A DNA stretch of 41,192 nucleotides from Chara braunii (lineage: Eukaryota; Streptophyta; Charophyceae; Charales; Characeae). The notes beneath the pieces are model-generated. The model ran no database searches, was not told the origin of the DNA, and worked only from the letters and a program-made list of their open reading frames with translations. The translations under genes and the position numbers were made by a program. The stretch is from the NCBI GenBank assembly GCA_003427395.1, contig BFEA01000057.1, positions 2,019,472-2,060,663 on the forward strand. The letters run 5' to 3'. The stretch's first letter is position 1. Each line of letters starts with the position of its first letter. Positions 19,780 to 30,578 of the stretch are shown piece after piece.

Positions 19780-19987
19780 TTTAAACCACTAGTACCTTTG
19801 CGGCTTGGGAAAATAGCGGGCCTCGGGTAGACGTCTGACCTTTTCAGAGGCCGAAACGAAACGACGGTCGCCGATCAGATTTATCAATGGCAGTCGTCGT
19901 TGGGCCCGACCTCCGAAAATTCAGGAGTTTGGAAAAACTGTCAGTTTTCCCTATTTTCCTACGCGGGAAAGGTACTAGTGGTTTAAA
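19780..19987. ncRNA. 208-nt multi-branched foldback (structured RNA or MITE)
   Basis: TTTAAACCACTAGTACCTTT (19780-19799) pairs perfectly with 19968-19987. The stem continues with GCG/CGC and GGAAAATAG/CTATTTTCC (19808-19816/19951-19959). Inside sit four hairpins: GGCCTC/GAGGCC (19819-19824/19847-19852), AACGACG/CGTCGTT extended to ~12 bp (19860-19872/19889-19901), CTCC/GGAG (19911-19914/19924-19927) and GGAAAA/TTTTCC (19931-19936/19945-19950). That gives a five-way junction. No such element occurs in units 1-3. The palindromic ends (TTTAAA, containing TTAA) would also suit a piggyBac-like MITE using TTAA targets, and the stem contains CACTA, but no clean duplication outside the palindrome is visible. 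Confidence 0.6.
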
Positions 19988-20246
19988 CAATCTAAAACGT
20001 GGGCATGAATCCCCTTAAAAAGGAGAAAAGGACAGACTGAAGAGTTTGAAGAAGTAGGAGTAGGAATTGAACTTAGGGATATCGTTCCCAAGGTTCATGA
20101 TCTTCATCTAAGGGTCCGACCCTCAGAAACGATGAGTGAAAAACTAGAAGGGGATGTTGAATTGTTGTTGACCTGTGTGTGTGCAGGTCTGGGCTCATTT
20201 TACTGCTGCATTTGAAGGAAAGGATCTACAAAAGGATCCAAACTTT

Positions 20247-20266
20247 CTGTTATCATTCGATAACAG
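20247..20266 (+). ncRNA. GTTATC/GATAAC hairpin, unit N copy
   Basis: CTGTTATC pairs with GATAACAG around ATTC. A second hairpin, TCGGT/ACCGA, follows at once. The equivalents are 3572, 9808 and 33854. Confidence 0.55.
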
Positions 20267-20989
20267 GTCGGTTTTACCGATTCAACTTTTCCCTCGGCTT
20301 GATACCTGCATCTAAAGACAAACTCTGTGTTCAGTAAAACTATCACCTGTGGTTTGTGCCTAAATGGTCCTAATCGCTCTTAAGGGTCCTTTGAATGATG
20401 TGAGGGGGTTGGGCTTAAGGAGTCCCAGGAATGATAGAGCTGACTCATATGGTTTGGGGAAGTAAGAGACAAGTTTATGATGTGGAGGTTGACGCCGTTA
20501 GTGCATGGCATGTGAATTGTCCTTGCATGTTTTGTGCGGGTTTGTCATGTGCGTGGGTTGGTTTAAATTGGATTTAATCGTCTGAAGAGTATGGGACACA
20601 CTGCACCTCTGCAAGTGAGAAATGTTTCACCGGTAATATCTCATACTTAATATTATCTAATATACATTTATCTTGTGGATGTTAAAGTGATAGGGTCCAA
20701 GTAAAAGCAGAGGATATCTTAAACAGAAAGATGCTACGATCAGGACATCGTTTGTCAAAGTTTATTTTATTGGACGTTTAAGGATATTTCTAAGTCTAAG
20801 GTGAAGGTTAAAGGTCTAACCTATTCGCTCAAAAATTCAAATAACTTAATTTTCTGTTTACGCGTGATAGACCGCCCATAAAAAGTTCGACCTGATTTTC
20901 CGGACGGCACGGGGAAACCAGCTCCCAGGCGTCTTACTGCGCGTACCCCGCTCCATGCTACAACAATCGAGAAAACGCCCTCAGCCGAC

Positions 20990-21249
20990 CTACCTCTACA
21001 AAGGCATGTAAAAACCTTCGCATGTGGGCCGATAGCTCAACAGGGATACACTTAAGGGTGGTGACAACCCCTTGGGTAAGGGTAAGTTGTACCTCGCGAT
21101 ATCCCGACCTGTCGTGGGGCGTCGTGAGAGGTATAGCCGGCGCGCATGATCGGAATGGTAACTGGTTATTCTTCAAGAATAAATCCTGCGTGACACGACC
21201 GTGAGGTTCAGCACTCCCCAGCGGGATTGCGGGACAACCCCGCGCGACA
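20990..21249 (+). ncRNA. 3'-terminal structured domain E, unit N copy
   Basis: The GTGACAA loop (21061-21067) is closed by G-C and AAGGG/CCCTT (21054-21058/21069-21073), a stem unlike the other copies. GGTA/TACC and TACCTCGCG/CGTGAGAGGTA follow, then a diverged terminal hairpin and the end CGCGCGACA. It resembles the terminus of units 1-3 at lower identity. Confidence 0.55.
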
Positions 21250-21690
21250 GCGTGGTGTAACGAGTGATGAGTGGGATGCGTCCTAGTCGACCGACGACGA
21301 TTCACGCTTTGGGACTTCAACCCCCCAATGCGTTAGTTCACGTGTGTGTCCGATAGAGGCGTGAGACCGCACATACCCCTAAGCTACAGTGTACAAGAAA
21401 TGCCCTCGGTTGGTCCACCTCTGCAATTGTAACTGATTAGCTTTCGTACTATGGGCTGGTAGCTCGGTTGGGATACATCCACCGAAGAGAGGTGACAACT
21501 CTCGTAGGTGGAGGTAAAGTTGTACCTCTCGGAGGCCCTATCATGTCGTAGGGGCTCGCGAGAGGTATGGCTGGCACACTGGGCCGGAGCGGCTTGCAGA
21601 AGCTCCACTTAAGTATTCGCAATGATGACCAACAATCTGCATGACACGGCCGAGAGGGTCCCGCCGTGCGAGGGACCGATGCGCTCGACA
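21250..21690 (+). mobile_element. LTR-like unit 2, right end (resumed after unit N)
   Basis: From GCGTGGTGTAACGAG the sequence continues unit 2 exactly where it broke at 11029 and matches unit 3 from 34909 and unit 1 from about 4566. It ends GATGCGCTCGACA at 21690. It holds domain E (21440-21690) with GAGAG/CTCTC around GTGACAA (21487-21503), enclosed by TCCACC/GGTGGA, then TACCTCTCG/CGAGAGGTA around GCCCTA/TAGGGGC. Confidence 0.7.
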
Positions 21691-21715
21691 TGTAGCGTCA
21701 TTGCCGGGAATGGCG
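21691..21715 (+). promoter_or_regulatory. Possible primer-binding site after unit 2
   Basis: Immediately after the terminal CA the sequence runs TGTAGCGTCATTGCCGGGAA. It resembles, with several mismatches, the tRNA-Arg-type primer site of plant Tat/Ogre retrotransposons. The position is right for a 5' LTR. The mismatches next to the LTR border mean it would be defective or coincidental. Confidence 0.25.
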
Positions 21716-24133
21716 GTTGCCTACCGTTGTCCTTGGTGGAATAACATTCGGGTTTGGTGATGTGAGAACTAGGCAAAATGATAAGTTTTTTTGAGCTTTA
21801 TGGTTGTGGTTTGATGGTATTGGGATGTCAAGGCACTTCGAGGAGAGGTGGGCTAAGATGGTTGAAAGTTCCTTATGAGCATGGACTGGGATCCTTGAGT
21901 CTGGGGTTAAAGAGGTTGATTAAACTCTTTAGCTACACCAGAAGCGAGGTCTACCTCGCACTAGTCGGCGCATTTAAGCTAAGCATAGAGAGCGGTGGGT
22001 AGGCATAATGAGTACCATGTCATAACCTCAGTGGAGGGGACTACAAGAAGTAATAAACCTGCGTGATGCTTTCTTTATGAAAGAGATTTCTGATCCCATG
22101 GGCAGTTAGAGTGACGGTGGAGGAGCTAATACTTGGACCATTGTAGTTATCTTCGATAGGGAAATAAGATGTAGGTGATGTTAGACCTTCGTTTGAACCT
22201 TTCCAGGTTTGGACCATCCGCTTGAATCTATAGAGTTGGGGCTGAGGATATGAGATTTTCTGATGACATTTCTATTGAGTTATATGTTGAACTCATTCAT
22301 GTATGCCAGATCTTATTTGAGTGAGCCTTTTAGTATCTATTTATATGAGACTATGTACCAAATTATATTTTTATCTAATGATTATCCTTTTTTATAAGAA
22401 TATTCATATGGGTTACTTACATAAGGTACCTATTTTAACCTATCAGTCTGCAATGGTTTATAAGAGTCTCTCAAGTCTGATTATCGACTTATGACTGTCT
22501 ATTAAAGTTCATGTGTGTGAATATGTTCTTCAAGGAGGGGTAGCGGCGTTGCGCATAATCCACGTTTGATGCGGATTCAAAAGTGAATGAAGTGACCGAT
22601 TCCTTGAGATAAGTTTTTTCTCATAAAATGGTCAATGTGCAAAGGTCTACCCCAAGGAAGGGTGTAACCTTATGTTATTGTTCCCTGAAAGATGACATTG
22701 AAGAAATAATTTTGTCTTCTAAGTAGTAATCAAACTCACGTCGGAACTTTGTTCCTGGTCCATAGTGGGGTGTTGTTGTCTAATCCTCTATAATAAAATG
22801 ACTACACTACTCTTGAATAGGAGGAAAGTGTTTGAGCCTTGTTAGACCATGGTCTATAAAGGAAGCAGCTACTACATGCCACAGAGAGGTAGGGGGTGAA
22901 TCTCCAACTATTTTTGTGTCAAGTGGGTTCACCAGCACAGGACGGGACAATACACCCCGAAGCGTGTATGGTGAGGTTGTTTACTTTGTCGGCAAGGGTC
23001 TGCAGGGAATAAGCGCTAAAATCGGCGAGAGAAGCAGTGAGGCTTGATCTTTGCGCGGAGCTCAGAGATTTGAGATGCTATCCATTCTGAAACAGATTAC
23101 ACTGCTCCTCGACCCAGTATACTTCTGTCAATGTTAGGGAGTAAAAGTGTGGTACTCTCATTATTTTTATGTCTGAGAGTGCTAATTGTTGGCGACCTCA
23201 TCTTTGATCATGACGTGTCTATTATATGATATGCTTGTTGGTATAAGTTTATCATTATGAGGTATTTTTATATGCTTCTGGGTAACTGACTAGCTTGTGT
23301 ATAATGCATTTGATTTTTATGAGTATAGTTGATGTCAGTTACTAAGGTAATATATAATTTTTCATGAGTAATTATTATTATGAATTTTGATATTTGTGAA
23401 CGTACCATTACCATGATATAGTACTGTTATTATTCTCTCTAAGCTGGGTGTTCGTAAACATTTGAAGGAATGAATTTTAGTAAAATACGATTTGACGTTA
23501 AGGCTTCAGGAGTAGGGATTGCAGAACGTGATTGTCAGCATAGGAACGGAAGGCGTATGCTGGACATTTTTCTATGATGGGCAGAACCCAGATAAGGGTG
23601 AAGTAACTCAGGATGTCATATGCTAAGGAAAATCCTCATATGACCTGACCCGTTAAAAAGGAAGATGAACTTGAAATATCTTTGCCGAGGCGAGTCAAGG
23701 GAGGAGAATACATCTCTTTCTGGTGAGGCATGTTGATAAACAAGGGTACCTTCATTTGGATCGAGTCTGGATTTGATGATGATCGGGACTGTGCGGTCGC
23801 GAGAATAACACTTTATGCCCCACCATCGTTTTGGGTCTTGCATGGGATTGAGTTGGTGCTTGGGCATTGAAGCCTGCTTGCGAGGCCTTTGAGGATAGCA
23901 GAGGGAGTTGCAGCGAAGTGGGCAAGGAGAAGGGTCTATGAGGGGGAAGAACGGATGGTGACCCTTGTAGAGGTCAAGCGTGTCAAAGAGTTTGTGCTTC
24001 CTTCGGCCCCGTTAAGAATCGTCCTACCTGAATTTCTTACAGAAAAGTGTTTTGGGGGACAGTAAGGGTAGAGGCAGCAGTTGAAGCCGCCTTGAGGGTA
24101 CGAGAATGAGGATATGAGCGTTATACATGTGAA
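21716..24133. other. Interior of the putative element, no gene seen
   Basis: T/G-rich DNA with short ORFs only. No retroviral domain is recognisable. If units 2 and 3 are LTRs, this would be the leader and part of the internal region upstream of gag, now decayed. Confidence 0.4.
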
Positions 24134-24385
24134 TTGATATATGATCTATACCTCGACCAAAGATTTTTACCCCGGAACATAGTCAGTATAGTTGACGCGT
24201 ATGCTAGCTCTCATTATCCAGATGAAAGAAGTGAAGATTGGGATGAGGTTTGGGCAACAGTGAGTACCAGAGGGTGCCCTCATATTCTGCCAAGTGTATC
24301 TTTCTTAGACCTTGTCTATGACCTTTTTACTATGCGAGTACGAGGACCAATGACAGTTGTAGCCAGTACTATTGTTTGTCCATAG
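24134..24385 (+). CDS. Unknown 83-codon ORF upstream of gag relic 3
   Basis: The ORF reads in the same direction as gag relic 3 and about 340 bp before it. It includes ERSEDWDEVWATV and FLDLVYDLF, which have the amphipathic look of coding sequence, but I recognise no domain. It could be a displaced N-terminal piece of the same gag or a chance frame. Confidence 0.2.
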   Translation: MIYDLYLDQRFLPRNIVSIVDAYASSHYPDERSEDWDEVWATVSTRGCPHILPSVSFLDLVYDLFTMRVRGPMTVVASTIVCP

Positions 24386-24727
24386 CTGGTTTTGAAAACT
24401 CTACCTATATAGGTTGTATACCTTAAAGTTTAGAGCAAGGGTTACTAGGGTTTTGGGTCTTGTTACGTGAGCAAGAAGATGGTTAGTGTGATCTGAGTGT
24501 TAACAGTTTTGTATGCCCATACCTGTCTTGAGCTTTCTTGGACTGCAACCTGATGATCTATTGTTTTCTATGCGTATCAGGCCGGCGTCGGCATCATGCT
24601 TGAAGAAAGTGGTTTTACCAAGATCCTGCTTTGGAGGAGCTCATGCTTCACGAAGGTGTTGTTATGCAAGTCGGTGCAGGACTCGATGACCTCAGATCTC
24701 TGAGCCCTTCTGTTCCAAGGAAGAAAC

Positions 24728-25460
24728 TTGTCGGATTTTCTCCGCGCTTATTATGACTTTAGCCTCGCAAAAATGTGGGACAAGAGAACCATGTCGAGTA
24801 TGCTACCGTTTTTCGTTTGTGAGAGTCTGAGAGAGGAAGTAAACGTTTTCGTGGTAAGGGAACTCGAAAACTTATTGAGGGAAAGGTTTCTGGAAGAGGA
24901 CAATGTCATTCGGCATCGTGAAATTCTTCAAACTTCACCAGTTGTTGGAGATGCGTCAACACAAGGACAGATAATTGATGAACAAAGAGAAGCAAAGATA
25001 TTAGGAGAGAGAATTGCGCAATCAGAGGAAGTCGGAAGAGACGAGCGGAAGGCTCCAGGGGGGATATTGGATGCGCCAGCAGACAAAGATGAGGAAAAGA
25101 TAGAAGGTGATGAACGAGATCCCCTCCACCGCAAGAAGGTCCAGAGGAAATGGTTTGGTGTTCGAGAGGGGGGAAGAGAAGAGGAGAGGGGCGATTGGAG
25201 AAAGAGGCGTAAGTGCCCTAATCTAGCCAAAGCCCAGCGGAAGGAAAAAAGTCGAGCTCAGGGGGATTTTAGGCGATGGAAGCGGATTTGGAGGAGGGGA
25301 AGCAGATTGGGGAAAAGACACTTGCAGGTATTGTGCTAAAGATGGACACATAATAAAGTTTTGTCGTGAACGAAGGACAGATGAGGCAAGTGGTTTAATA
25401 AGTACTAATATTGAAGGGGATGTCTTCGACAGGGCTGGGAAGTATATCGATCGACCATAG
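24728..25460 (+). pseudogene. Gag relic 3 with CCHC zinc knuckle (frameshifted)
   Basis: Frame one (24728-25339) starts with FLRAYYDFSLAKMWDKR...LPFFVCESLREEV, then LENLLRERFLEED, a shape like the gag core (F-L-x-x-Y...W...L...V). A long Glu/Arg/Lys-rich region follows. Frame +1 then carries a Gly-rich linker (GDGSGFGGGEADWGKD) and the knuckle CRYCAKDGHIIKFC (25323-25364), an exact C-x2-C-x4-H-x4-C nucleic-acid-binding motif, before stopping at 25460. A +1 shift is needed somewhere between 25224 and 25322. No ATG is evident at the start. It lies between units 2 and 3 in their orientation. Neither protease nor reverse transcriptase follows, so the element is gag-only or gutted. Confidence 0.6.
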
Positions 25461-27535
25461 ATCGCAGAAATAAGCTTTATGGCGAGATGAAGCATCAAGC
25501 ACTACCTCTTGACTGTGATTGTGGAGGGAAAGGATATGTGTGAGAAGTCCGAAGCAAATTTGTAGACGGGAGGTATGGGTGGTTTAGGGAGGAATCTGTA
25601 ACGTAGTGATTGCCTGGTGTGTCTTGTGTTACTGACTGAATATTTTGATATGTCTTGAGTTTACTTAACTCTCTCGAGTTAAGAGGTATGATTACGCTCT
25701 GATTAAGACTATTTTTAGTTTAACTCTCGTCAGGGAGACCATGCCTTTTGTATGATGTAGGGGTTGATTTGAGTTGAGATTATTAAACTTGGATAAGTGT
25801 ATATATGTAACTCAAGACTACTCTTTGTTACGATCTTTGGGTGGGATACCCCATCCCTGAGTGTACATTGACTTAAGTTTCTTTTGAGACTACTTCTTGT
25901 ATATGACGATCACAATCACTCTCACATGTGTGGTTTTATCCTGATGTATGATGACTTTGTGTGAGAGATGTATGAGAAACATCTCGTGTCTTTTGTGTTT
26001 TGTGAATGTGAATGAGTATGAACTGTCTACTCTTCGGTATACTCGTGTGGTCTGCCCACAGGTGGATGATAGGGTCGGGTATAAGGAGAGGAAGTGCAAT
26101 ATGTTTTTGTGAAGAAGAGTGAGAATCCTAAGGGATTTATTAGTCTTCGAGACTCGAACGCTTGTTATGCCAAATGTTTATTGTTTAGTTGTGATGAAGA
26201 CTCATAAGTTGGTTTCTCAATATGAGTTATTTTATGGTTGAGACACCTTCAAGTGAGAAGGTGGTCTTTTGTTTATTTTGAGATTCATCTTCAAAGGGAA
26301 GATGTTTTAAAAAGTTTGTGTGAAAGCTCATTGTAGAGAGAGAGGGATGAGTGAGAGACTTAATGAGTGAGACGTCCTTCGACTGAAAGGTGGTGCATAG
26401 ATTTAATGACTTGGAAAGCTGATTTTCTAATGATGAAGTATGACGACAAGGACCAAGAAAACTGTTTTTCTGACAAGAATGACTCATTCGGGAGATGTCA
26501 TTAAGATGTGTGGTCTACTGACTCTGATCCGGTTGGGAGACCACGACCTTGTGAATCTGGCAGTGAATTGTTTTTGCGATTTTTGGAAAGATGTCGTGCT
26601 CTCTATGTTGTCCCATAGCGAACTGGTAAATGCCTTGTGAGATTGACAGACCTCTGCGTAGTCCCGCAACAGACCCGTATTTGTTGTGACACACCGCCTA
26701 ACGACTTGTGCTAATCTTACGGCAGTTGCAGGAATACCAAGCTAACGATAAAGTTGAACATCACTTGGGTGCAACCCCCTAGTGTTAGTTGTTGATCAAC
26801 GTAACCTGAACAGCGAGTCCGCGTCTTACCAAGGGAGTAAAGACTTAAAAGGTGTGGCCACCTATGTGGGTTTTGCTCCTGCGGGATGTCGTCAGGATAA
26901 AAGTTGAGTGAATCGAGTCTGAGGATAGTCTCGATTGAATACTTATTAGGAGAAAGCCTATCGTTGCGTAACCAATGAGGGCACTACCGCTAAAATAACC
27001 ATGCAGTGGGCCGTAGATCTGGCTCGATCGCCCAGGCTATGGTGGGCCAAGATGGAGATCTGACTTTCGTATACGAAACGGCAGGAAGAGTCTAAGATAA
27101 GATTATGTATATGTATATATATACTTGATTGTGAGAATTATTGGAGGGAGGCAAAAATACCTTCAAAGGTCTCGGTTAGGGTCCGTGTCCCTAGTTATAA
27201 CCCTGCTTACAGGGTAGAAACTACATGGGACACTTAACGATAAGTCGGGGTTTGTCTAGGATAAAGGGGAGAGGACGGTTGATAGGGATGTTGAAACTTA
27301 TGCTATAGTACGCATGTCTAGTACACCGGCGTCCTAATGTCGGGACAACGGAGACCAATGTCAGACTTCTGGCAGCATGTAGTTGTGTTTGGCATGGAGT
27401 GATGGAGGCCTCGAACTAGAGTCCGTCGGCTAATCGGATTGGTTCTTTTCTCGTCAGCATTTTGGACTATGGATGAACTAATAGCTTTTGATTCTGCGGA
27501 GCGACGGGGATGTCTCTTAATATGGTCCGATAAGC
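25461..27535. other. Interior downstream of gag relic 3, no gene seen
   Basis: About 2 kb of T/G-rich DNA with short ORFs, the longest about 86 codons. I find no protease, RT, RNase H or integrase motif. A purine tract expected just before a 3' LTR is not obvious; the bases before 27536 read TCCGATAAGC. Confidence 0.45.
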
Positions 27536-27540
27536 TGTCG

Positions 27541-27570
27541 GTGCAAATACCCTTATAAGGGTATCCGCCC
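27541..27570 (+). ncRNA. 5'-terminal hairpin of unit 3 with 18-bp palindrome
   Basis: ATACCCTTATAAGGGTAT (27547-27564) is a perfect palindrome directly behind TGTCGGTGCAA. It matches the hairpin at 11035-11064 of unit N. Confidence 0.6.
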
Positions 27571-28449
27571 TAAGTTTTACAAGCGACAAAAAATCAGTTT
27601 GGTTTAAAGTTTAAGTATACCGTGCGAGGCGCGGTTGTGTCTGTGGTTTACGATGATTTAATGGTTGACTAGAGTAGAGAGTGTGTGGGCGCGCAACCTT
27701 AAGGTGCGTGTGATCTCTCTTTTTATTGATGGCTGTGAAGTCAGCGTTGGCTGCCGACCAAAATTGTATTTCTGATTAAACTAGGATAAAAAAGATTTTG
27801 TCTCTTGATTGGCGCGTTTGCCTTTGATCTGTGCGTACGTGCGGAGGACGACCTTGACAACAATGTGATTTTGAAAATGTTTCTGTAGATCTACACGTTG
27901 TGCAGTATCCTCCTATTTAGGTGTCCGTCAAAACCAGACCCATTGTTGGGCCTAACACTATTGGTTACAGCGTCGGACTTTCATCAGAGATATTCAGGGA
28001 TCGAGATCGAGTGGCGATAACGTGGGGATATCGGAGTAGCGCAATGGGACCGAGGGGTTGAGGGCCCGACGGGGCTATCCCCCCTTGGTTTTGTTGTCCG
28101 AGGCGTCGAAACGGTACAAGCAGGTCCTTTTCCTCGTCCATCGTCTTCACGCAGTTAAAAATATTTTATTATTTATTGTAGTATTATTTTTATGCTCCGA
28201 AGTTCCTTGACTCGGACGAGACGCCAGAGTTGAAGGCAGTCACGGCGGTCGAGGACCTTGAGCGTGCGCCTCCCTTGGTTGACCTATGGGTTCGTGCGTG
28301 TTCGGGATACTGGCGAAATTCCTCGGTTCCGCCTCACTTGAAAGGCGGACCGAAGAGGTCCATGTATACAGGATAGTGGTCGTGTCCATGGTCGTGGCTT
28401 CCCTCGCTTCCCAATTGGAGAGCGCCAATAGCCTAAAGGTGGAAGGGAA

Positions 28450-28854
28450 TTGGAGAACATTCCGAGCGGGCCTGTGGGACTGCAGCCCGAGGGCGGCGGG
28501 GGTCGCTGTGGGTGTACCGTCTGCCGGCCACGATCTACGGTGAGAGGTCTTGAGTGTGACCATGCCCGCCGAGCCCCGCGAGATGGTGAACTCGTCTGCG
28601 ATAGCGGGGCTTCCAGGCTGACGCCCACAACAGTACTGACTGCAGCGGCCGTCCCCACAGAACCCGCCCCTACCACGGCATCGGGCTTCAAAATTCTCTT
28701 TTTGATATTTGCTACTACCACCAAGAGTTGCACCACGGCTTGGTTACCAAGGCTCATGCTACAGGTTGCAGTGGGGCCACACCCTCGACTCTATGACTGT
28801 TGTCTGTGTGTGGGCTACCCATTGGGGTTCCGAAAGGAGGGCGCGGGCTTCTAA
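28450..28854 (+). CDS. ORF with an aspartic-protease-like DSGAS motif (doubtful)
   Basis: A 134-codon frame contains ELVCDSGASRLTP near codon 50. The D-S/T-G-A tripeptide surrounded by hydrophobic residues is the active-site pattern of retroelement aspartic proteases. The rest of the frame does not look like a protease and no gag or RT is adjacent. The frame lies in a GC-rich patch where long ORFs appear on both strands. A chance motif is quite possible. Confidence 0.2.
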   Translation: MENIPSGPVGLQPEGGGGRCGCTVCRPRSTVRGLECDHARRAPRDGELVCDSGASRLTPTTVLTAAAVPTEPAPTTASGFKILFLIFATTTKSCTTAWLPRLMLQVAVGPHPRLYDCCLCVGYPLGFRKEGAGF

Positions 28855-30197
28855 GTGGGAACCCAGAGGAGCCGCACAGTGACAATGACGGACAGACCGT
28901 TCGTCAGACTTGGGTATAGGGGTGAAAGACTAATCGAATTGTCTCGTAACTAGTTCTCCCCTGAGTTCCCTCAGGCTGGTCGGGACAGTTCGGAAGGCCG
29001 CTGTGGTAAGGCGTTGGCGGATCGGTGGTAAGGAAGCGAGAGGGCGATGGGCAGCGAGGAAGAGGATAGAGCGGGCGTTAACATTGAGCAAACGAGAGGT
29101 TTAAAGACAGAGAGGGGCAAGCTGATCTCGAAGTTGACTAAGGGCGAGTGAACCGAAACGGGGGCCACACCAGATGCACGCGAAGTAAGGTACAGTCGGA
29201 GATGGTGGAGAGAGACGGGCGTGGCATAGTGGGGAGTATAGAGCTCGTGCGATTCTTGATGGAATCGGTCGAGTGAAGGCTGGATTCCGGTGTTTTCGGG
29301 GTGGGCGACCCCGAATATGATGTCAGCTTAGGACAACAGTTAGTAGGATTGAAGTTAGATAGAGAAGTTATTGTTAGGTGAGAAAGGGAGATGGCGGGAG
29401 CGAAGGAGAAGAAAAGCGGTAAAACACGAAACTCACTCGATTCTTGATGAAATCGGGTGAGAGGAGGTGCGTTTTAGAGGTTTTGAGGTACGTTGAGTGT
29501 AGTGGCGGGTTCATGTTCTGCTATAGAGTCACGACCTTGGAGCTATGATGGAAGGAGGTTGTGCAGCATGAAGGCTGACGACGGATATGGAGAGACTGAA
29601 AACCTTCTATCTTGCTCAATACTCGATGAAAAACGGGCAAAAGAAGATGTGATATGGGGGGTTTAGGAGTAGGTGAGTACGTTGGTGGAGACGGATTCTG
29701 AATTGGCGAGACGGATCTCGCGGCACAAGGAATAACGACTGCGTGGGAGTTGAAACAGTAATCGATCCGTGTTCCTGTGGAAGATACATCCCCATTCCTT
29801 CTCTTTGCGAATTTGCTAAGAATCGGAGTGAAATCATTGTTCGTGTCGTCATTGCCAAGGATAGGTTTGGTTTTGATCATCGTTATACTGAGAGTCACGT
29901 CGGTATGTGTGTTCATCTTCATGTTCGTTTTAATCGTGGCTGTTTGCAGGGCTCATCTCCGTTTTCCTTATGTCGGGGTCGTTCATCTCATTCGAAGTTT
30001 TCATTCGAGTTGGTGGGTCTGCAGCCGTCTGCTACTTGCCATACAGACTGTGCTTGCTGCTTGCACGCTCTTCCAACCATAATCTTCTTCGTGCTCATTA
30101 TCTCTATCCCGTGTAGTATGTCTTTCCTCCTAACGATGAACGGACTTGGCTAAGTCATAGACCAAGGTGCAAGTGCGCACTGAGTGTAGGAACGGGT

Positions 30198-30578
30198 TAG
30201 GGAGGGTTGCTTGCCTACAATTGAACCTACCCACACTCGAAGCAAAGACAACACTCTACATGATGATGTATTTTCTCAGACTCCTGCAGAAGATTCGTTT
30301 CCAATCTGCACACTTGGTTCGTGGGGTAGCAGCGAGCAGAATTACCTGGTAGTGGTGTTGCCGCTATTAATTCAATGTATCGAACCAGGTTCTAGCGAAA
30401 AATTCGTTCCGACTTGTTGTTCATCTATCGGTGGAGGAAGCCACTCTTTATCTCCCTGCGTGCATGGCAGAACGACAACACGGGAAGGACCGAATGTCGA
30501 ACGACAGTGTCAAACTCCCGGCCAAATTTATATGAGGAAAGATTCTAGGTGCAAGGCAGGGGAGTGCGTGGCCAACCG
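30198..30578. other. ~380-bp segment present in unit 3, absent from unit 2
   Basis: Unit 2 passes from GGGTTAGACAGGTTTGAG directly to GGGAGGGAAGCACAACAAGG (about 6680-6710). In unit 3 the same two landmarks are separated by ~380 bp. No terminal inverted repeats are obvious, so I cannot say whether it is an insertion here or a deletion in unit 2. Confidence 0.5.

Larger units (their letters stand above)
11030..21249 (+). mobile_element. LTR-like unit N: complete 10.2-kb solo insertion nested in unit 2
   Basis: It begins TGTCGG and ends CGACA, with a GCGT duplication on both sides, and interrupts unit 2 at a site that is empty in units 1 and 3. It carries the family modules in order: terminal hairpin (11035-11064), hairpin D (17897-17928), hairpin array C (18220-19495), GTTATC hairpin (20247-20266) and a diverged domain E (about 20990-21249). 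The first ~6.8 kb has been enlarged by microsatellites and local repeats that the other units lack. No coding gene is supported. With no internal region or second LTR it behaves as a solo LTR; its size is exceptional. Array core and sequence are far from units 1-3, so it is a separate subfamily. Confidence 0.7.

Noticed and set aside
19780-19987. CACTA-superfamily transposon based on CACTAGTACC ends
   Set aside because: The flanking triplets AAC and GTT are inverted rather than duplicated, and the palindrome continues past the CACTA.
28284-28757. 157-codon ORF on the - strand
   Set aside because: It overlaps other long frames in a GC-rich patch, is Pro/Ser/Arg-rich and shows no domain; treated as a compositional frame.
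29743-30153. 136-codon ORF in unit 3 with a like-sized counterpart at 6232-6642 in unit 2
   Set aside because: The two frames are similar because the DNA is homologous, but the shared stretch contains indels that shift frame between copies (overlapping frames appear in both) and no domain is visible. I do not count it as a conserved gene, though a codon-substitution test would settle it.
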